Assembly: GCA_947374445.1 (NCBI GenBank) | Contig: CANCBY010000003.1 | Location: 1 to 33,624, forward strand | Reading direction: 5' to 3' | DNA: 33,624 nucleotides | DNA from: Pseudobdellovibrionaceae bacterium | GTDB lineage: Bacteria > Bdellovibrionota > Bdellovibrionia > Bdellovibrionales > Bdellovibrionaceae | In this document: positions 8,051-15,879 of the stretch, piece by piece | Position numbering within the stretch: position 1 is the first letter of the stretch | How the letters are laid out: the number at the start of each line of letters is the position of its first letter | The notes under the pieces: generated by a model | What the model was told of the DNA's origin: nothing | The model's database searches: none | What the model saw: the letters and a program-made list of their open reading frames with translations, nothing else | Program-made: the position numbers and the translations under genes

Positions 8051-8506
8051 ATGAGGGCAAGTGTTAAAATCAAATTTCAAAGATCAGTTAAAGCTCTAAG
8101 AATTCTTTCGATATTTTATGTCTTGTTAGTAGTTTCTTTGCTGACTTGGGCTGGTGAATTGCCAGCGGGCGTTTCCACAAATGGTGAAACTAGCTCAAAT
8201 GAGGCTAAGGCACAGCCCTCTGTGGGTAAAGACATTCACAATGAGGGGCAAATTTCGGGCACACCACGACTGATCCGATCTCAGCCGGAGACTGAAGTTT
8301 TTTTTCGTGATCTAAATCAGAGTTATATTATTCCCAAAGACAATCGTCATAACAAGATTTTTGAAGCTGTGAGCAAGGCCATTAAAACAAAGAGCAAAGT
8401 GACCTTAGAAGTTGATCCTAAGTCTCGGAGGATTTTAGGTTTGCCAGAAGATGGCGCAAGCTCAAAAACTGAGACAGTTCCTGCTGTTTTAGAAAAGAGT
8501 CCTTAA
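8051..8506 (+). CDS. Small exported or membrane-anchored protein of unknown function
   Basis: 151 residues. A basic N-terminus (MRASVKIKFQR) is followed by a strong hydrophobic segment at about 17-34 (LRILSIFYVLLVVSLLTWAG), which is either a signal peptide or a single membrane anchor. The rest is hydrophilic: a Ser/Gly/Asn-rich stretch, then a more ordered segment of FFRDLNQSYIIP type. No family recognised. The ATG at 8051 is chosen because it gives an immediate signal-like N-terminus; an in-frame ATG at 7919 would overlap the divergent fusion gene. A hairpin with a T run follows the stop. Confidence 0.7.
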   Translation: MRASVKIKFQRSVKALRILSIFYVLLVVSLLTWAGELPAGVSTNGETSSNEAKAQPSVGKDIHNEGQISGTPRLIRSQPETEVFFRDLNQSYIIPKDNRHNKIFEAVSKAIKTKSKVTLEVDPKSRRILGLPEDGASSKTETVPAVLEKSP

Positions 8507-8512
8507 GAACGT

Positions 8513-8536
8513 GGCTTTTTTTAAGAAGCCGTTTTT
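8513..8536 (+). terminator. Intrinsic terminator after the small exported protein
   Basis: GGCTT pairs with AAGCC, the stem is extended by GU and AT pairs, and TTTTT follows at 8532-8536. It begins 6 bases after the stop of the plus-strand gene and overlaps the last codons of the convergent kinase gene. Confidence 0.65.
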
Positions 8537-10212
8537 AATTCGAGAGCTTCTTTGCGGTTTAGCGGCAACTTGACTTCGAAGGTAGTTCGGCCCGACTTAG
8601 TGGAAGATGTATTGTGCAAAATGAGCTCGCCTTGATGGTCCTCGATAATTCCTTTTGAAATGCTAAGACCTAATCCTGTGCCTTTTCCAATTTCTTTGGT
8701 TGTAAAAAACGGATCAAAAATTCTTTGAGCTACGGCCTTCGGGATGCCATGTCCTGAATCGGTGACGAAGACAGAAAAAGTTGTATCTGTTTTTTGGTAT
8801 GAAATGCTAATTTCTTTTATCTCAGATTCTTGTGTGGCATCAAAGGCGTTGTTGAATAAATTAAGAAATACTTGTGACAATTGCACTGCTCGTGCTGGTA
8901 GCTCTAACTGTGGAGTGGGCTCAATATTGAGAGTGACACCAAAACGATAAAACCGCTCGCGGCAAAGCTCTAGCGTTTCATCGAGTAGTTGACCAATAGA
9001 CATCATACAAAAGGGATCTTGATCGCCATCACGAGAAAAATTTCTGAGGCCTTGCACGATTTTCCCAATACGTTGGCAAGTGCTGACTATTTTTTGCGCT
9101 TTTGTTCGCAAATTTTCGATGGAGATAGGGGATTGAACCAGCATTCTTTCGATTTGCGCCGCTGATCCCATGATTACGGCCAATGGATTGTTAACCTCGT
9201 GTGCAATACCAGCTGCCATTTCGCCAAGGGTTGCTAGGCGAGCGGAGTATTCTGCTTTGGCGGTTTGCAGTTGCAGCATATTTTGAGCGTTTTTCAAATC
9301 TTGGATCGGAATTCCAACCACAACGATTTCATTGGAAGGTGCTTGGTTCTTGCTCATCGAAATGAGGTACCAAGCGGATTCACCTTCGAAAGCCAAATCA
9401 ATCTCTTGCGTGGCAGATGTGATTTTACTATTTCGGAATTCAAAAATAGTACGGCTGAGCTCGGTTCCTTTAAGAGCAGACACTTGGTTTTCAGAGCCTT
9501 GCTCAAAAAAATGACTGAGACGATATGCTAGATCAGAAGACTTTTCAGTCACTCTATCTTGATCGTCTACTGAAAATACAAATCCTGGAACGGAGTCCAC
9601 GACTCGTTGAATCTTATTTTTTTCGACGGTCAATCGTTCTTCGGTTGAGAGGCGAGCCATCAATTCTTTCGATTGGATGGAGGCAACCACCCAGAGTGAT
9701 ATCCAATAGATGAAAAACATGGCTCCCAAGGTGAGCTCATATTTGCTGGTGGCTTGATGCAGAACTGTCAGACTGAGGGTTCCGGCCATCAGAGTCAGAT
9801 AAGTTTTTTGGATTTTAGGTGATGGAGCCAGAGTGTGAATTGCACCACTGAGTAGGCCCGAGTTAATAAAAATTAAAGTGAGTGATTCTAACGAAAAGAG
9901 TCCAAAAGTAATAACGCTATTAGAGGCTAAAATTCCCCAGGCTATTGCAACAAAAACCAGAAGACTGCCATGAATTTTAAAGTGCATCCGATTGTCTTTT
10001 GCGCGTATGGCCGAGCGCCAGGCTAATATACGATAAGCTCCGCTTATTGCAGTGCTGGCGAGTAAAAAGTCCCACCAGAGCGGATGAGGATTAAAATCCG
10101 AAAATAAGATCCAAACCATACCCGCCACGAAGATATGGAAGACGCTCCCTAAGGAGCTGCGTTTTATTAATTCAGCTTGAAGTACGTGCTGCTTTTTTTC
10201 TTGTAGGTCCAC
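8521..10212 (-). CDS. Orphan sensor histidine kinase with N-terminal membrane domain
   Basis: 563 residues. About five or six membrane segments lie in residues 20-180, followed by a PAS-like region at about 195-300. The HisKA domain has GIAHEVNNPLA with phospho-acceptor His338. The ATPase domain has the N box NLFNNAFDAT (451-460), DSGHGI (485-490), DPFFTTK (500-506) and GTGLGLS (511-517). All catalytic motifs are intact. Membrane integration suggests sensing within or near the inner membrane, since no large periplasmic domain is present. The likely start is GTG at 10212 with a weak ribosome site. No response regulator is adjacent. A second kinase of the same family lies upstream, with a perfect inverted repeat in the 134-base gap between them. 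Confidence 0.9.
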   Translation of the reverse strand: MDLQEKKQHVLQAELIKRSSLGSVFHIFVAGMVWILFSDFNPHPLWWDFLLASTAISGAYRILAWRSAIRAKDNRMHFKIHGSLLVFVAIAWGILASNSVITFGLFSLESLTLIFINSGLLSGAIHTLAPSPKIQKTYLTLMAGTLSLTVLHQATSKYELTLGAMFFIYWISLWVVASIQSKELMARLSTEERLTVEKNKIQRVVDSVPGFVFSVDDQDRVTEKSSDLAYRLSHFFEQGSENQVSALKGTELSRTIFEFRNSKITSATQEIDLAFEGESAWYLISMSKNQAPSNEIVVVGIPIQDLKNAQNMLQLQTAKAEYSARLATLGEMAAGIAHEVNNPLAVIMGSAAQIERMLVQSPISIENLRTKAQKIVSTCQRIGKIVQGLRNFSRDGDQDPFCMMSIGQLLDETLELCRERFYRFGVTLNIEPTPQLELPARAVQLSQVFLNLFNNAFDATQESEIKEISISYQKTDTTFSVFVTDSGHGIPKAVAQRIFDPFFTTKEIGKGTGLGLSISKGIIEDHQGELILHNTSSTKSGRTTFEVKLPLNRKEALELKTAS

Positions 10213-10263
10213 ACATATTTGTCGGAACCTTTATCAATTTTGTGAGTCCTGAAGTCAAAGTTC

Positions 10264-10293
10264 TGTAGATTATCGTCGAGTCGATAATCTACA
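10264..10293. repeat. Perfect 12-bp inverted repeat between two kinase genes
   Basis: Arms TGTAGATTATCG and CGATAATCTACA pair without mismatch around a 6-nt loop (10276-10281). No T run follows on either strand, so an operator or an RNA structure (attenuation or processing) is at least as likely as a terminator. Confidence 0.75.
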
Positions 10294-10346
10294 ATGGGGC
10301 TAAAGGTCCAGTGAGTCATTTGTTGAGATGCAATTAAATCTAAATG

Positions 10347-11837
10347 CTAAGAATGAGGATGAGCCAGAGGCAGCTCGATAACAAAGCGAGTGTTTGAGTG
10401 TTCATGATCGAGCCAAAATTTTCCGAAATGACTTTCTATAATTCCAGTGGAGATACTCAGGCCAAGACCTGTTCCCTTACCAACTTCTTTTGTTGTAAAA
10501 AAAGGTTCGAAAATTCGAGTTGAAATTTCCTTAGATATTCCAAGGCCGCTGTCGGTCAATGAAAGAATCATTTTGCCATCAAATTTTTCAGTTTTGATTT
10601 CAATCCATGGCTCGTGGAGTTGGCGGATGGCATCGACAGAGTTTGACAATAAATTTAATAGAACTTGGCCAATTTGAGTGGGACGACAATCAATATAGAT
10701 ATTGGGCTCGAGTTTTTGCGTGATTTTAATATTGTGATAAGCGAGTTTTTCTCGGCAGAGATCAAGGGTTTCTTGAATGATTTTCACCGCAGAGGTTTTT
10801 TCCATTGGATCCAAATCGGCATCTCTAGAAAAAGCCTTCAGGCCTTTGACAATTCGAACAATGCGTTGGCAGGTCGCCTCGATCGTTTTTATTTCAGGCA
10901 TCAATGAGTGATTGATCTCAGATTCAGATCGCAAAATTTTTGCACGCATAACTTCAGCTTTGAGTAATATAATTGTCAGCGGGTTGTTAACTTCGTGGGC
11001 AATACCGCCGGCCATTTCTCCGAGTGCCGCAAGCTTTGCACCTTGTAATAGAGCTAACTCAGTTTTTTTTCTCTGTAGATCTAGTTGAACCTTTTCTGAG
11101 ATGTCTCGAATTAAACAACAGACTCGTTTTTCAGTGGGGTGACAGTCTCGAACTCGTGAAATTTTACAAGAGAACCAGCGGTCGCTAACAAAGGGATCCG
11201 GATACTCCAGAATTTGAGGTGCTCCAGTTGAAATAACTAGGTCGATACTTTGCTCGAAAGCACTTGCCTTTTCAGGTCCGAGTACATCCCGCAGAGTTTT
11301 TCCAACAATTTCAGCTGGAGGCTGCCAAACCTTCGTGGCATCGGAGGCCCAAACGTGCACGTATTCATAGCGGTCATTCATCTCAATGACGACATCGTCT
11401 AAAGACTGAACCAATGCAAATGTAGAAGAGCGCTCTTGGTTAAGGAGTTGCTCGAGCTGATATTTTTTTGTTATGTCTTTTGCTGTGAAAAAGATAAGCC
11501 CTGGCGTATTCGCAATTTTAGCTGACCAGCTGAGTAAGCGGAGGTGGCCATTCTTTTGCAAAATACGATTTTCGAATGTAAAAATTTGATTTTGCTGAAC
11601 GAGAATTTTTTCGAGTAACGAGATCAAATTTTGCTGATCGTCTGAGTGAACAAATTTTAAGAGATTTTGCTGAACGAGCTCAGCGAAAGAGTATCCCAAA
11701 ACGCGCGACCAGCTGCGGCTGAATCTTTGTATTATTCCCTCAAGATTACAAATGAAATAGAAGTCAACGCCGAGTTCGAGCAGTGTTTCGGTTGTTTCGA
11801 CGGTGTTAGCCTCTGAATTTTTCATTCTAATAACCAT
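10347..11837 (-). CDS. Orphan cytoplasmic PAS-PAS histidine kinase
   Basis: 496 residues without a membrane segment. A first PAS domain spans about 15-125 (FYFICNLEGIIQRFSRSWSR; closes with TAKDITKKYQLEQL) and a second about 140-250 (VVIEMNDRYEYVHVWASD; closes with LIRDISEKVQLD). The HisKA domain has GIAHEVNNPLT with His281. The ATPase domain has NLLSNSVDAI (395-404), DSGLGI (429-434), EPFFTTK (444-450) and GTGLGLS (455-461). All catalytic motifs are intact. The PAS domains probably sense a cytosolic signal; the ligand is not evident. ATG at 11837 or 11825 could be the start; neither has a strong ribosome site. It is upstream of the membrane kinase on the same strand, and neither has a partner regulator here. 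Confidence 0.92.
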   Translation of the reverse strand: MVIRMKNSEANTVETTETLLELGVDFYFICNLEGIIQRFSRSWSRVLGYSFAELVQQNLLKFVHSDDQQNLISLLEKILVQQNQIFTFENRILQKNGHLRLLSWSAKIANTPGLIFFTAKDITKKYQLEQLLNQERSSTFALVQSLDDVVIEMNDRYEYVHVWASDATKVWQPPAEIVGKTLRDVLGPEKASAFEQSIDLVISTGAPQILEYPDPFVSDRWFSCKISRVRDCHPTEKRVCCLIRDISEKVQLDLQRKKTELALLQGAKLAALGEMAGGIAHEVNNPLTIILLKAEVMRAKILRSESEINHSLMPEIKTIEATCQRIVRIVKGLKAFSRDADLDPMEKTSAVKIIQETLDLCREKLAYHNIKITQKLEPNIYIDCRPTQIGQVLLNLLSNSVDAIRQLHEPWIEIKTEKFDGKMILSLTDSGLGISKEISTRIFEPFFTTKEVGKGTGLGLSISTGIIESHFGKFWLDHEHSNTRFVIELPLAHPHS

Positions 11838-11919
11838 TGGGCCACAGAATATTATGAAGTGGTAGCGAAATCATTGCTAGTCATGAGTTTGCAAAAACAG
11901 AACCCGTGGAGTTCTATTT

Positions 11920-12558
11920 TCATCGAGAAATACTGATATAAATTTGCTCTGTTGAGTTGCTTTCGAAGGGGTCAAAGAAGCAATTTTTTTTGTCGAGGTT
12001 TGAAAAACTCAATGGGATTAAAGATTTATAGAAAGGTGTCTTTTGCAGTGCTAAGTAGATCGCTTCTTGAGATAATCCCATCTTTTTAAAATTGTAATAA
12101 TATTTTTTAAATTCGGCCTCATTCGATTTTGCTAAAAATCCCACCACAGTATTAATCTCAGGGTGCATATCTAATAGAATTTTAAATGCGAGTGTGCCCA
12201 AGCCTTGCTTTTGAAAAAGAGGATGCACATCAATATTTAAAATATTAACTTTAGTATTTGAATTGCTGAGTTTAAAATTCAGTTGAGCAATTTGTAGGAT
12301 AGGCCCTTCGCCCTTAAGAGGGGTTGCATGAAAATACAAACTTCCAGCCAAGCCAGATTCCCTTAGGCTTTGGGTCATAGAGATCAGATGTCCGTTAATT
12401 TCAAGGTGGTGGTCGAGCAAAAGCCGCCAATTGTGGTTAACTAGATTGTACGAGCTATTTGTAGAATCCGGCTTGTCCTTGAATAGACTCTGGCAACTCT
12501 CGCCGGCACTGAGATTGATCGTAAATAGTAGTAGGATGTAGCAGATCAGATGTTTCAA
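11920..12558 (-). CDS. Exported GNAT-fold (acetyltransferase-like) protein
   Basis: 212 residues. The N-terminus MKHLICYILLLFTINLSAG is a typical Sec signal peptide with likely cleavage after about residue 19. There is no lipobox Cys at the junction. The mature part carries a GNAT-type acyl-CoA-binding motif A: NIDVHPLFQKQGLGTLAF, with Q116-K-Q-G-L-G-T122, followed by a helix and FLAKSNEAEFKKYYY. The start is TTG at 12558, supported by AGGAG 8 bases upstream. Cys22 and Cys193 could form a disulphide in the periplasm. GNAT enzymes normally need cytosolic acetyl-CoA, so an exported one is odd. It may bind another ligand or act in another cell; both are speculation. The GNAT assignment rests on motif A and is moderate. 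Confidence 0.65.
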   Translation of the reverse strand: MKHLICYILLLFTINLSAGESCQSLFKDKPDSTNSSYNLVNHNWRLLLDHHLEINGHLISMTQSLRESGLAGSLYFHATPLKGEGPILQIAQLNFKLSNSNTKVNILNIDVHPLFQKQGLGTLAFKILLDMHPEINTVVGFLAKSNEAEFKKYYYNFKKMGLSQEAIYLALQKTPFYKSLIPLSFSNLDKKNCFFDPFESNSTEQIYISISR

Positions 12559-12779
12559 ACTATTTGCTCCTACAATATCACATGCAAATTATGCCAATGT
12601 CTCATATTGAGTTAGCGAGCTGAAATTTAGTAAAACGATCTAGCTCATGTTCAATGGCTGCTTTGAGTAGCTTTATTGACAGGGTAGGTTTTTGTTGCGG
12701 CAGCCCGGTCGAATTCACTCATAATTATGTCCGCACATATCGTCTTTGCTAGCTCGAAGATACGGAATTGTCAGTTTAA

Positions 12780-15434
12780 TTAGAGCCAAATTTTGAATCT
12801 AGAAATATACCAATTTTTAACAACTTGAGTGAAAAGACAGTACGACAACAGAATTAAGATGAGCCATATAAAATAGCTGATAGGCAGACTGACCAAACCT
12901 ATCGAATGCCCAATTGGAGTGAATGGAATAATTATCCCAATAGTGATGATAACAGCCGTTGTTATCAAAACTGGCCAAGCAGCGGTGCTTTGAATGAATG
13001 GAACTTTTTGAGTTCTGATCATATGCACAATCAGCGTCTGCGATAGTAGGCCTTCAATAAACCATCCTGATTGGAAAAGAGACTGTGATTCGACCGAGTT
13101 GGCTTTGAAAACAAACCACATAACAAGAAATGTTATGATATCAAAGATAGAGCTAATGGGGCCAATGAAGATCATAAATTTGGAAATCCCAGATGGATCC
13201 CACTTCTTTGGCTTTTCAAGAAATTCGGCATCCATATGATCCCAAGGCAAAGCAGTTTGAGAAAAATCGTAAAGTAGATTTTGGACAAGAAGATGAACTG
13301 AAAGCATAGGTAAAAAAGGAACAAATGCACTTGCGACCAAAACACTAAATACATTTCCAAAATTCGAGCTTGCGGTCATTTTTATGTATTTAATAATATT
13401 GCCGTAAACTTCTCGGCCTTTTATGACTCCTGTTTCTAGCACCAAGAGGTCCTTCTCAAGTAAAATAATATCCGCAGATTCTTTGGCGATATCCGTTGCC
13501 GTATCTACGGATATTCCAACATCTGCCTGTCGCAAAGCTGGCGCATCGTTGATTCCATCTCCCAAGAAGCCCACAGTATGACCATTTTTTTGAAGAGCTT
13601 TGATGATTTGCGATTTCTGGTCAGGAGTGAGTTTTGCAAAAATATTTGCTGACTCCACAGTCTTTTCAACTTGCTCGGCGGACATCGTTTCGAGATCTCT
13701 TCCGAGAACAAGTCCCGATATATCAAGCCCAACTTCTTGACAAATTTTTCGAGTTACAATTTCGTTATCGCCAGTTAAAATTTTGACTTGAACACCTTGT
13801 TTATTTAAAACTCGAATGGCATCGGCGGCCGATGGCTTTGCGGGATCAAGAAACGCAATAATGCCCATAAAGACTAACTCCGACTCATTCGAAATAGAAT
13901 AGGAAGCGGTCTCTGCTGAATGTATTCGATACGCAACTGCAACGACTCGAAAGCCCATTGAATTTTTTTCCCGAACTAAATCTTTAATCTGCTCTTTGAG
14001 CCCATTTGAAAGAGGCACGGTTGAGCGGGCAAGTTCAGCACGATCGCAAACACCAAGCATTTCCTCGACGGCGCCTTTGCAAATTAAAGAATGACTGCCA
14101 TCCCTTTTTTTAACAATCACGGACATTCGTCGGCGATTAAAATCAAAAGGTATTTCATCCACTTTTTCGTAATGTGATGCCTGTGATTGATGTGCCATTT
14201 CGTAATGATCGAGAATGGCGCGATCAAGTAGGTTCTTTAATCCTGTTTGGTGAAAGCTATTCAGGTAAGCGTACTTCAAAACTCGGTTGTCTTCGAGCCC
14301 CTCAACATTTAAGTGTTCTTCTAAAACGATACGATCTTCAGTCAGCGTTCCAGTTTTATCCGTGCATAGAATATCCATAGCGCCTAAATTTTGAATTGAG
14401 TTGAGGCGCTTGACGATGACTTTTTTCTTGGACATCATCATTGCCCCTTTTGCAAGGTTTGCAGTCACGATCATTGGTAACATTTCGGGTGTGAGCCCTA
14501 CAGCAACTGCAATCGCAAACAGAAATGCATCTTGCCAGTCATGCTTAATGATCCCATTAAGAAGAAATACAATAGGAACCATAACGAGCATGAACCGAAT
14601 TAAAAGCCAGCTGACTTTGTTAACTCCGATATCGAAGCTTGTAAGGACTCTCTGTCCAACGACGTTTTTCGCAAGCTGTCCGAAAAAAGTTCGAGGTCCT
14701 GTTGAGATTGCAATTCCAACCCCAGTTCCGCTGACGATATTTGTTCCCAAAAAACAAAGATTTGCCCTGCCCAAGACGGATTGTTCACGCTCACTGACTT
14801 TGGGATGTTTTTCTACTGGCATTGATTCGCCGGTAAGAGCAGATTCACTGACGAACAAGTCTTTAGCTGAAATAATACGTAGATCGGCTGGAATCATATC
14901 TCCAGCCGATAGCTGAAGCAGATCTCCAGGAACAATATCTTCAAACGGAATTTCATGTTTCTGGCCTGACCTCATCACCGACGCCGTGGTTTTGACCATG
15001 GCTTTTAAGGACTCGGCCTCACGAGAAGATTTGTACTCTTGGAGAAAGCGCATGATTACACTCACGCAAACCATGATCAAAACGACGATTGCAGCTTTTA
15101 CATCGTCGGTCGCATACGAAACGGATCCCAGGACTAGAAGTACAGCAATAAAAGGATTTTTAAAATTTTGAACAAGGAGCTTAAGCCAAGAGCTTGAAGT
15201 CTCCTGAGCAATAACATTTTTTCCATAGGCCATTTGCCGAGAAACGATTTCCTCTTTATCGAGCCCGTCTTTGGTTGTATTGAGATCGTGAAAAAGATCA
15301 TCGATTGAGGACTCAGAGGCTAATGAAAGTTGCCGGCTAATGGAATTGTCAAAATCAGAGTTGGTATTGTTTGAATTCAGAACAGGCTGAATCTGAGAAA
15401 CGACATTGCTCCAAATTTCTCGAAAGGTACTCAT
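12780..15434 (-). CDS. mgtA: Magnesium-translocating P-type ATPase (P3B)
   Basis: Imports Mg2+ across the inner membrane, driven by ATP. Motifs in order: actuator TGES at 201-204, membrane segment with GLTPEMLPMIV at 313-323, phosphorylation site DKTGT with Asp359, KGAVEE in the nucleotide domain, LTGDNE at 553-558, hinge GDGINDAP at 625-632, then SNFGNVFSVLVASAFVPFLP and LLYDFSQTALPWD near the C-terminal helices. The 884-residue length fits MgtA/MgtB (about 900). The long hydrophilic N-terminus is usual. The ATG at 15434 has GGAG upstream. The 196 bases between its start and the tRNA gene show no Mg2+-riboswitch-like or proline-rich leader that I can recognise. Confidence 0.96.
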   Translation of the reverse strand: MSTFREIWSNVVSQIQPVLNSNNTNSDFDNSISRQLSLASESSIDDLFHDLNTTKDGLDKEEIVSRQMAYGKNVIAQETSSSWLKLLVQNFKNPFIAVLLVLGSVSYATDDVKAAIVVLIMVCVSVIMRFLQEYKSSREAESLKAMVKTTASVMRSGQKHEIPFEDIVPGDLLQLSAGDMIPADLRIISAKDLFVSESALTGESMPVEKHPKVSEREQSVLGRANLCFLGTNIVSGTGVGIAISTGPRTFFGQLAKNVVGQRVLTSFDIGVNKVSWLLIRFMLVMVPIVFLLNGIIKHDWQDAFLFAIAVAVGLTPEMLPMIVTANLAKGAMMMSKKKVIVKRLNSIQNLGAMDILCTDKTGTLTEDRIVLEEHLNVEGLEDNRVLKYAYLNSFHQTGLKNLLDRAILDHYEMAHQSQASHYEKVDEIPFDFNRRRMSVIVKKRDGSHSLICKGAVEEMLGVCDRAELARSTVPLSNGLKEQIKDLVREKNSMGFRVVAVAYRIHSAETASYSISNESELVFMGIIAFLDPAKPSAADAIRVLNKQGVQVKILTGDNEIVTRKICQEVGLDISGLVLGRDLETMSAEQVEKTVESANIFAKLTPDQKSQIIKALQKNGHTVGFLGDGINDAPALRQADVGISVDTATDIAKESADIILLEKDLLVLETGVIKGREVYGNIIKYIKMTASSNFGNVFSVLVASAFVPFLPMLSVHLLVQNLLYDFSQTALPWDHMDAEFLEKPKKWDPSGISKFMIFIGPISSIFDIITFLVMWFVFKANSVESQSLFQSGWFIEGLLSQTLIVHMIRTQKVPFIQSTAAWPVLITTAVIITIGIIIPFTPIGHSIGLVSLPISYFIWLILILLSYCLFTQVVKNWYISRFKIWL

Positions 15435-15612
15435 AGGTGCTCCGCACTGAAATGAGAGGCAAACAATTCTGATATATTAGTCGAAGTAGTGAGCTTCGTG
15501 TCACCAAATCGATTTTAATATATAAAAGACTAGGGTTGTTATTTAAGCCTTGCTAGTGGATTGTTCGGTTCTTCCGGACAAAAATATTTTTCGCTTTTGC
15601 CATTTCTAGGTC

Positions 15613-15635
15613 CTCCAAACTCAAAGAGTTTGGAG
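15613..15635 (-). repeat. Hairpin covering the tRNA 3' CCA and trailer
   Basis: On the minus strand a 10-bp perfect stem (arms CTCCAAACTC and GAGTTTGGAG, loop TTT) starts within the last acceptor-stem base, discriminator and CCA of the tRNA-Gly precursor. No T run follows. It may be a weak terminator or an RNA-processing structure. Confidence 0.6.
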
Positions 15636-15706
15636 CGGGAGACGGGACTCAAACCCGCGACCTATGCCTTGGCAAGGCATCGCTCTATCAACTGAGCTAC
15701 TCCCGC
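15631..15706 (-). tRNA. tRNA-Gly (anticodon GCC)
   Basis: A 76-nt cloverleaf. The acceptor stem GCGGGAG pairs with CTCCCGC, the discriminator is T and CCA is encoded. The D arm contains TAGCTCAGTTGATAGAGC. The anticodon stem ATGCC/GGCAT surrounds loop TTGCCAA with anticodon GCC at 15671-15673. The T arm is GCGGG-TTTGAGT-CCCGT. The sequence agrees closely with bacterial tRNA-Gly(GCC). Stands alone between mgtA and an oppositely oriented gene. Confidence 0.97.
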
Positions 15707-15751
15707 ATTTTCATCAACTATTACAAATAGAGTCGAAAATTCAGAAGGGCC

Positions 15752-15780
15752 AAATTAGCGCCTGACCTAGGTCTTGTCAA
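15752..15780 (-). promoter_or_regulatory. Promoter of the tRNA-Gly gene
   Basis: On the minus strand, a perfect -35 TTGACA (15780-15775) is followed after 17 bases by a weak -10 TAATTT (15757-15752), placing the start about 40 bases before the tRNA. The spacer contains the perfect 10-bp palindrome GACCTAGGTC (15764-15773). Confidence 0.55.
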
Positions 15781-15879
15781 TACGGTTTCGGAGCAAATTT
15801 GGTGTGTTTTGCCTTCACTTTAAGCAGGATCATCACTTCTTTTCTTGGATTCTCGTCCTCTGTCATAGAAAATTAAGAG

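Noticed and set aside
14401..14916. 171-codon plus-strand frame inside mgtA
   Set aside because: It is antisense to a firmly identified gene and has no domain, signal peptide or ribosome site.
15588..15599. AAAAATATTTTT symmetric run near the tRNA
   Set aside because: A low-complexity AT palindrome, likely chance; it does not form a plausible terminator stem.
15435..15600. Mg2+ riboswitch or leader peptide upstream of mgtA
   Set aside because: I see no M-box-like conserved segments and no short proline-rich reading frame; only a 5-bp CGAAG/CTTCG stem.
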